From contig NC_085857.1 in assembly GCF_034702125.1 (NCBI RefSeq), positions 57,548,426 through 57,612,425 on the forward strand: DNA of 64,000 bases, written 5' to 3'. The notes below the pieces were generated by a model. That model saw only the letters and a program-made list of their open reading frames with translations. It was not told where the DNA came from and did no database searches. Of this stretch, positions 59,323-64,000 are shown piece by piece. The translations under genes and the position numbers were made by a program. Numbering within the stretch: the first letter of the stretch is position 1; each line of letters begins with the position of its first letter. Source of the stretch: Engraulis encrasicolus (taxonomy: Eukaryota; Chordata; Actinopteri; Clupeiformes; Engraulidae).

Positions 59323-59995
59323 TATACACTCGAAAATAAATTGACTGCAAAACTCATTTTTAAATGTGCAAATAATATTGCTCCTGATGTACTGTGTCCA
59401 TTTGTAACAAAAATAAGCTCAAGAAGAGTGGCCACCAGAGGAGCAGTGAATGGTAACTGCATTGCAGAGGTGCGCAAAACTTCTTTTGGTCAGTCTAGTT
59501 TCTCAGTTATTGGAACTCAAATGTGGAACAGTTTACCAACTGTAATAAAAATCCAAACAGAGTTTAAATCATTTAACAGACAACTGAAACACTGGCTGAA
59601 GGAAAACCAAAAATGTAATCATAACACACAATAGTTAACACACACACACATGCACACACAGCATATACTGTATAGGTCACCCTCATCATCTTGTTTTTTT
59701 TTCTTAATGCACAAGGCTTTCATATTATGGGGAGCATGTTTCAAGGTGGCTTGTTATTGTCTTGTATACTGTATTGTACAATTGTACTTTTGGATGATCT
59801 ACTGTATATGTTATATTAGAGTAGGTAGCCTGATCAGGGACTGAGGTTGCAAATTAGCTATCTAGCTATAAACCTTCCATGTACTCACATCTGCAAGCTG
59901 TGTCATGGCTCTGCCATGTCATGTTTGTAACAATGTGCACTGCATTGTCCCTACCAAATAAACTACAAATAAAAAAAATAAATAAATAAAAAGAC
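59305..59995 (+). pseudogene. LINE ORF C-terminus with 3' UTR and A-rich tail
   Basis: The frame 59305-59634 encodes about 100 residues ending the reverse transcriptase ORF of a Jockey/CR1-type LINE: Thr-Arg-Gly, then RKTSFGQSSFSVIGTQMWNS, Leu-Pro, Phe-Lys-Ser-Phe-x-x-x-Leu-Lys-His-Trp-Leu. This is the standard tail of fish LINE polymerases. It is followed by a 3' UTR ending in 'actgcattgtccctaccaaa' and an (AAATA)n-like tail at about 59965-59995. All upstream catalytic parts are missing (5' truncation). Confidence 0.75.
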
Positions 59996-60708
59996 AACCG
60001 AAATCCCTCTTGCGTTTGTCATCCAATGGTAACAAAGAAGTGCACTAAAGCTAACATTGTTAACCAATCAGAAGAAGAAGGGGGCAGGTCTTAGGAAAGT
60101 GTGCTACTTCAGTATCTTGCTCGAATCATGCAGTGTCAACAACTCGCTCTACATGACAAGACGCCTTGCACCGTTTACTGCTCTATGAGCAGATGTGTAA
60201 CTAAACTGTATGCTATGGATTGGTGATGCTGTTGTCAACAAAAACATAAAAATAAATTAAACTGGACATTGTGTTTGGACATGGAGAAGGTCGATAAGCA
60301 TTTTAGTAGCTAGCGTTGATGGAGCTTCTCTGTAGCCTAGCGCGAGCCAGACCCGTACAGCAAAAAGCTGTACCAGGGTCTAGGAGGGCTGGGCGGCAGT
60401 GTGGGCGGGATAAACGGTTGCTTCAGCACTCAACGTCACGCAATAGGATGGTGGATGATGGAACAACCAATCCCCACACACTTCTGTGTAACGTCACAGC
60501 TGTCTTTCACAACGTACACGCGACACGCCCCTTTGTAGGTGAAGCGGCAACTTCGAGCCGTCGTAGCAGTGAATGCGTGTGATGACCACAGCCACAAACA
60601 AGTTTCCTAATGAATCGTGTTTTCACTTATACAGTTCAAAAATGCCTCGTTTTCAACCACATGGCCCTCCTTGATCAACCAACGAAATGTCGAGCAATTT
60701 GGGGCTTG
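59996..60708. other. Non-coding; dispersed repeat likely
   Basis: A segment near 60340-60400 (agcgcgagccagacccgtac) looks like a dispersed fish repeat. A frame at 60316-60582 has no recognisable domain. Confidence 0.4.
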
Positions 60709-61898
60709 TTAAATGGTTATATTTATGATTGTTGTCAACATGGCATGTTCGGCGTTAGCATCTCTGCTGTCTTTGAAGTGTGTTGTTATTTTGTCCGAGT
60801 ATTCCTTTTTTGCTTTCCTGATGCCCTGGGACAGGTTTGCCCTTGCTGTTTTTAGGCCAGCTACATCTGCTCTGAAGGCTTTGTCTCTGGCCCTCAGCAG
60901 TCGGTGAACGTCTCCTGTGAACCATGGCTTCTGGTTGGCCCTGGTGGTGATTTGTTTTATTTCTGTAACATCATCGATGCATTTTGTGATGTAGGAGGTC
61001 ACGGTGTCTGTGTACTCCTCAATGTCAATGTGGTTGCTGTGGGTGGCAGCTGTTTTGAAAATGTCCCAATCTGTGGTTCCGAAGCAGTCCTGTAGTCGTG
61101 AGACGGCCCCCTCTGGCCATGTTCTCACCTCCTTCAGAACTGGTTTGGTGAGTTTTGCCCTTTGTCTGTAAGCTGGCAGTAGCAGGATCGTTAAGTGGTC
61201 TGATAGTCCGATGTGGGGGATGGGCTTTGCCTTGTATGCTCCTTTCTGAGGGGTGTAAACAAAGTCCAGGGTGTTTTGTCCTCTTGTTGGGAAGTTAACA
61301 TGTTGGTGAAATTTTGGAAGTACTGTTTTGAGATTTCCGTGGTTAAAATCTCCCAAGACTACTGTGAAGGCATCTGGGTGTGCATCTTGTTGTTCACTGA
61401 TGCCCCGATGCAGCTCGTTCAGTGCCTCGCTTCTGACGCTGTTGTTGTTGCTGGGAGCGAGATACACTGCGACTAGTAGAATAGCGGATATTTCTCTTGG
61501 TAAATAGAAGGGTCGGCACTTGATGATCATGAACTCCACTAGTGGAGAGCAGTGCCTCTGTACCACCGTAGCATTTTTGCACCAAGCATCATGTGTGTAA
61601 ACACATATTCCTCCCCCTCGTTTTTTCTCTGCAAGGGCTCTGTCCGCTCGGTGGCACGTTAGTTGCTCCAGTTGTAAAGCCGAGTCGGGTATGCCGTCGT
61701 TCAGCCATGATTCCGTGAACACAGTCAGTTCCTCACGGTTTTGTTCGCTGATCTTAGTAGCCGTATGTCATCCATCTTATTGTCCAGAGATCTTACGTTT
61801 GCCAAGAGAATTGATGGTATTGCTGGACGAGTTGGGTTGGCTGCAAGCCGTGTTTCGACGCCACCTCGTTTGCCCCTCTTCCTACTTCTGAAAGTCGC
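60709..61898 (-). pseudogene. L2/CR1-type LINE ORF2, endonuclease half
   Basis: Minus strand. The text starts near 61898 with a basic leader (Arg-Gly-Lys-Arg-Gly-Gly), then PSILLANVRSLDNKMDDIRL, a one-base shift near 61738, and 337 open codons from 61722 to 60709. This is an APE-type endonuclease: FTESWLNDGIPDS (catalytic Glu), GGGICVYTHDAWC, VVLGDFNHGNL (catalytic Asp-Asn), TLDFVYT and LSDHLTILL (the C-terminal Ser-Asp-His). The linker to the reverse transcriptase begins (Asn-Gln-Lys-Pro-Trp-Phe, KAFRADVAGL), but no polymerase follows, so the copy is truncated at 60709. The enzyme would nick target DNA for LINE insertion. Only one frameshift is visible, so the copy is fairly young. Confidence 0.88.
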
Positions 61899-62338
61899 GA
61901 TGATTGGTTAAAGTTGCGATATCGCACGTAATTCGTAGGAATTCATTGATGTTGCAAATCGCACATTCCTGGATCATCGCAAATTCCTGGACAGACTGAT
62001 AAGTTACCTGCCATTTTCCCTAATTCTGCTGAGCTGTCGTTTCTTGGAGGTGTACACTAATTACATTGCAGAAGTACTGTACAAGCACTGCGATTGTGTG
62101 TGAGGAGGGGCTTGGTTCTGAACGTAACTCCCCTCTCTAAATGTGAGCGAGAGTGGAAGGATTTTTTTTTTTGGGGGGGGGGGTTGGTGGCTTGGGGGCA
62201 GTGTCAAATTGGTAGGCTTACTATGTGGTGTGTTTGGGGGGGAGGTGTTGAAAAAAGGATAAAATGTATGTAGGAAAAGTGTGTTGGCTTCTTCGTACTT
62301 AGAATGTTATTTAGTAATGAGCCTCTATCTCGTTGCAG
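61899..62338. other. Upstream of the ten-finger exon; transposon-end fragment
   Basis: 61930-62003 ('cgcaaattcctggacagactg', 'gcaaatcgcacattcctgga') resembles the end of the nested element at 50828-52222 (cctggagggactg after gcaaaatc), so a diverged relative probably ended here. The last ~40 bp before the acceptor match those before 19341 (ttatttagtaatga). Confidence 0.5.
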
Positions 62339-63342
62339 ATCATGATGCAGAATCGAAAACTACAAACAGAAATGGGAAGCCATTCACAGAAAAAGACCAT
62401 CTAATTGCGCACCAATACTCTGGTGAGCATCCGTATAAGTGTAGCACATGTGCAAAGACTTTTGCAAGCAAAGGCGTTCTCAAAACACATCAGACGGTTC
62501 ACACTGGAGAAAGGCCATACCAGTGCTCTACATGCCCGAAGGCCTTCGCACGACGATCTCAACTGATGAGACATGAGAAAACCCACACTGGAGGAAAGTC
62601 ACATCAGTGTGGTTCATGTGGAAAAGTCTTCACACAACGAGGGCAACTGGAAAGGCACGAGAAAAGATACACCGTCAAACCTGTGGGAGAAGAGGACAAG
62701 ACGTCCCAAACCGAAAAAGGGCGTATGTGTTGTGGAGACCCACCCAAGTTATTCCCTTGCACCACTTGTGGAAAAGAATTCCTGAAAGCAACACGCCTTA
62801 AGATTCACCTTAGAAGTCATACAGGGGAAAAGCCTTATCTCTGCGCCATATGCGGAAATACTTTTTCTCAAAAATCCGGTCTCTTCACACACCAGCAACT
62901 TCATTCTGGAGAAAAAGCATATCAGTGTATGATCTGTGGAAAGGCTTTTGCCAATTCTAGCCGTCTATCTGCACACAAGAAAACCCACTCAAGCGCCAAG
63001 CAGCATGAGTGTCCAACATGTGGAAAAGCCTTTGCTCGTATGTACTTACTGACGAGGCACCAGAGACGCCATACTGGAGAAAAAAACTATCATTGTAAAA
63101 TATGTGGCAAGAGCTTTGCACACGAATATGCCTCAAAACATCAAAAAATTCATATGGAGGATAAGCGGCACAAGTGCACCACATGTGAAATGACTTTTAC
63201 AACCACTTGTCAACTCAAGAGGCATTTGCTGGTCCACACTGGAGAAAAGCCGTACCAGTGCACCTCATGTGGAAAGGCCTTTGCAGACTTGCGTACTCTA
63301 AAACGACACCAGAGAAGCCATACTGGAGAACAACCAGATTAG
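62339..63342 (+). CDS. Ten-finger C2H2 zinc-finger exon (terminal)
   Basis: The acceptor (ctatctcgttgcag) ends at 62338, and the exon enters in phase 1, so it joins in frame to 10272 or 45824. It encodes DHDAESKTTNRNGK, parallel to DDDAEWNPQIRNGK of the exon at 19341, a finger remnant without Cys, then ten fingers and TAG. Residues -1, 2, 3, 6 are SGVT, RSQR, QGQR, KTRI, QSGT, NSRA, RYLR, (finger 8 broken), TCQR and DRTR. Finger 3 ends HEKRY, so its last His is Tyr, and a ~25-residue non-finger insert follows. Finger 8 is one residue short between Cys and His. No first exon precedes it nearby. It is a nuclear DNA-binding protein if spliced to a leader exon; otherwise it is an orphan duplicate. 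Confidence 0.82.
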
Positions 63343-63650
63343 TGTAATTCATAGTGAATACATGTTTGAGTTCAAAAACATTTTATTTCATAGGACATAA
63401 AATCCAAATGTCCTTAAAATCCAGTTTTTATCAACTAAGGCAGGGGTGGCCAACCAGTCGGAGACCAAGAGCCACATTTTGTAATGTGTCACAGCAAAGT
63501 ACACCTCCAGCATAGGCACATCAGCACACAGACATCACACGGGCATATAAACATGCGCCCACCCACCAACACCCCCCATCCTTCTCGCACCACAGACCAG
63601 CAACAACATACACATGGGCATGAACATCAACCATCTCAACCATCACAACC
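63343..63650. other. Downstream of the ten-finger exon; hAT end fragment
   Basis: Presumed 3' UTR with no AATAAA close to the stop. 'caggggtggccaaccagtcg' followed by 'gagccacatttt' at 63443-63478 is the terminus of a Charlie-type hAT element. Confidence 0.5.
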
Positions 63651-63651
63651 A

Positions 63652-63752
<101 letters not shown>

Positions 63753-63889
63753 TGTTACACCCCAACTTGATGACCTGACTACAAGACAATCCTGAATATA
63801 AGGTGACCCCCCCTCCCCCTTTTTTGCAACTTCATTTTATGTGGGAAAATTGTTTTTTTTTTTCAAGATCAACATTTTGTTTTACATAG

Positions 63890-64000
63890 GGGTCATTCCA
63901 TGTCAATTCACACGCCTTCCCCACATGACCCTCTCCGATTTACCCGATTTCTCACATATAGGTACCTTTTGATGTCAATTGAAAGAATACCAAGTATTAG
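63890..64000 (+). repeat. Start of another copy of the 2-kb palindromic element
   Basis: GGGTCATTCCATGTCAATTC and the next ~90 bp match 21923-22035 almost exactly. The copy runs off the window, so its length and palindromic state are unknown. Confidence 0.88.

Noticed and set aside
60709..61722. Host nuclease gene
   Set aside because: The APE-type endonuclease is followed by the start of a LINE linker and preceded by the standard LINE leader, so it is retrotransposon sequence.

Overview
The window looks like teleost fish nuclear DNA. The gene-like content is spliced, with GT-AG introns and C2H2 zinc-finger exons, set in AT-rich sequence that is very rich in transposons. It holds fish-type hAT, Tc1/mariner, pogo, PIF/Harbinger, Kolobok-like and P-like DNA transposons, L2/CR1-type LINEs, a Penelope-like fragment and long CA microsatellites. 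The frequent 'taggcctat' words hint at a herring-like (clupeiform) fish, but that is weak. No bacterial operon, CRISPR array, rRNA, tRNA or retroviral gene was recognised.

The main host locus is a C2H2 zinc-finger (ZF) gene system on the + strand. An acidic, serine-rich first coding exon (9981-10272) ends in phase 1. Phase-1 ZF acceptor exons follow at 19341 (nine fingers, own stop), 36848 then 45599 (short, decayed fingers) and 62339 (ten fingers, own stop). Every combination tested keeps the frame. The cluster is either one gene with alternative 3' ZF exons, or tandem duplicates that lost their first exons. A candidate two-exon small ORF lies upstream (4477-6076).

From 1 to 9.9 kb there is an hAT element in a minisatellite, the small-ORF candidate, a Tol2-like MITE and a second hAT element. 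Intron 1 of the ZF gene (10.3-19.3 kb) carries a Penelope-like remnant, a mariner-type remnant, a P-like element with a THAP start, an hAT element, and a TA-flanked element with a TTAA-flanked element inside it. From 20.3 to 36.8 kb there are a 2-kb near-perfect palindrome in a field of CCAACGTAATAA motifs, an hAT element inside a LINE, a 1.2-kb element with a 10-bp duplication, and a 3-kb inverted pair of 150-bp tandem arrays. From 36.8 to 46 kb lie the decayed ZF exons, another hAT-like element, a G-rich block between inverted arms, a pogo element and LINE remnants.

The most striking structure is at 47.6-55.6 kb: a Tc1 remnant is split by an hAT element, which contains a 5.9-kb Harbinger element, which contains two further insertions; a small MITE also sits inside the hAT right terminal repeat. 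The Harbinger transposase is broken by one frameshift and one insertion, yet its partner Myb/SANT-like gene (four exons, minus strand) reads intact at 247 codons plus stop. From 56.8 to 62 kb lie another inverted-terminal element, LINE 3' and endonuclease fragments, then the last ZF exon, a CA repeat and the edge of another copy of the palindromic element.
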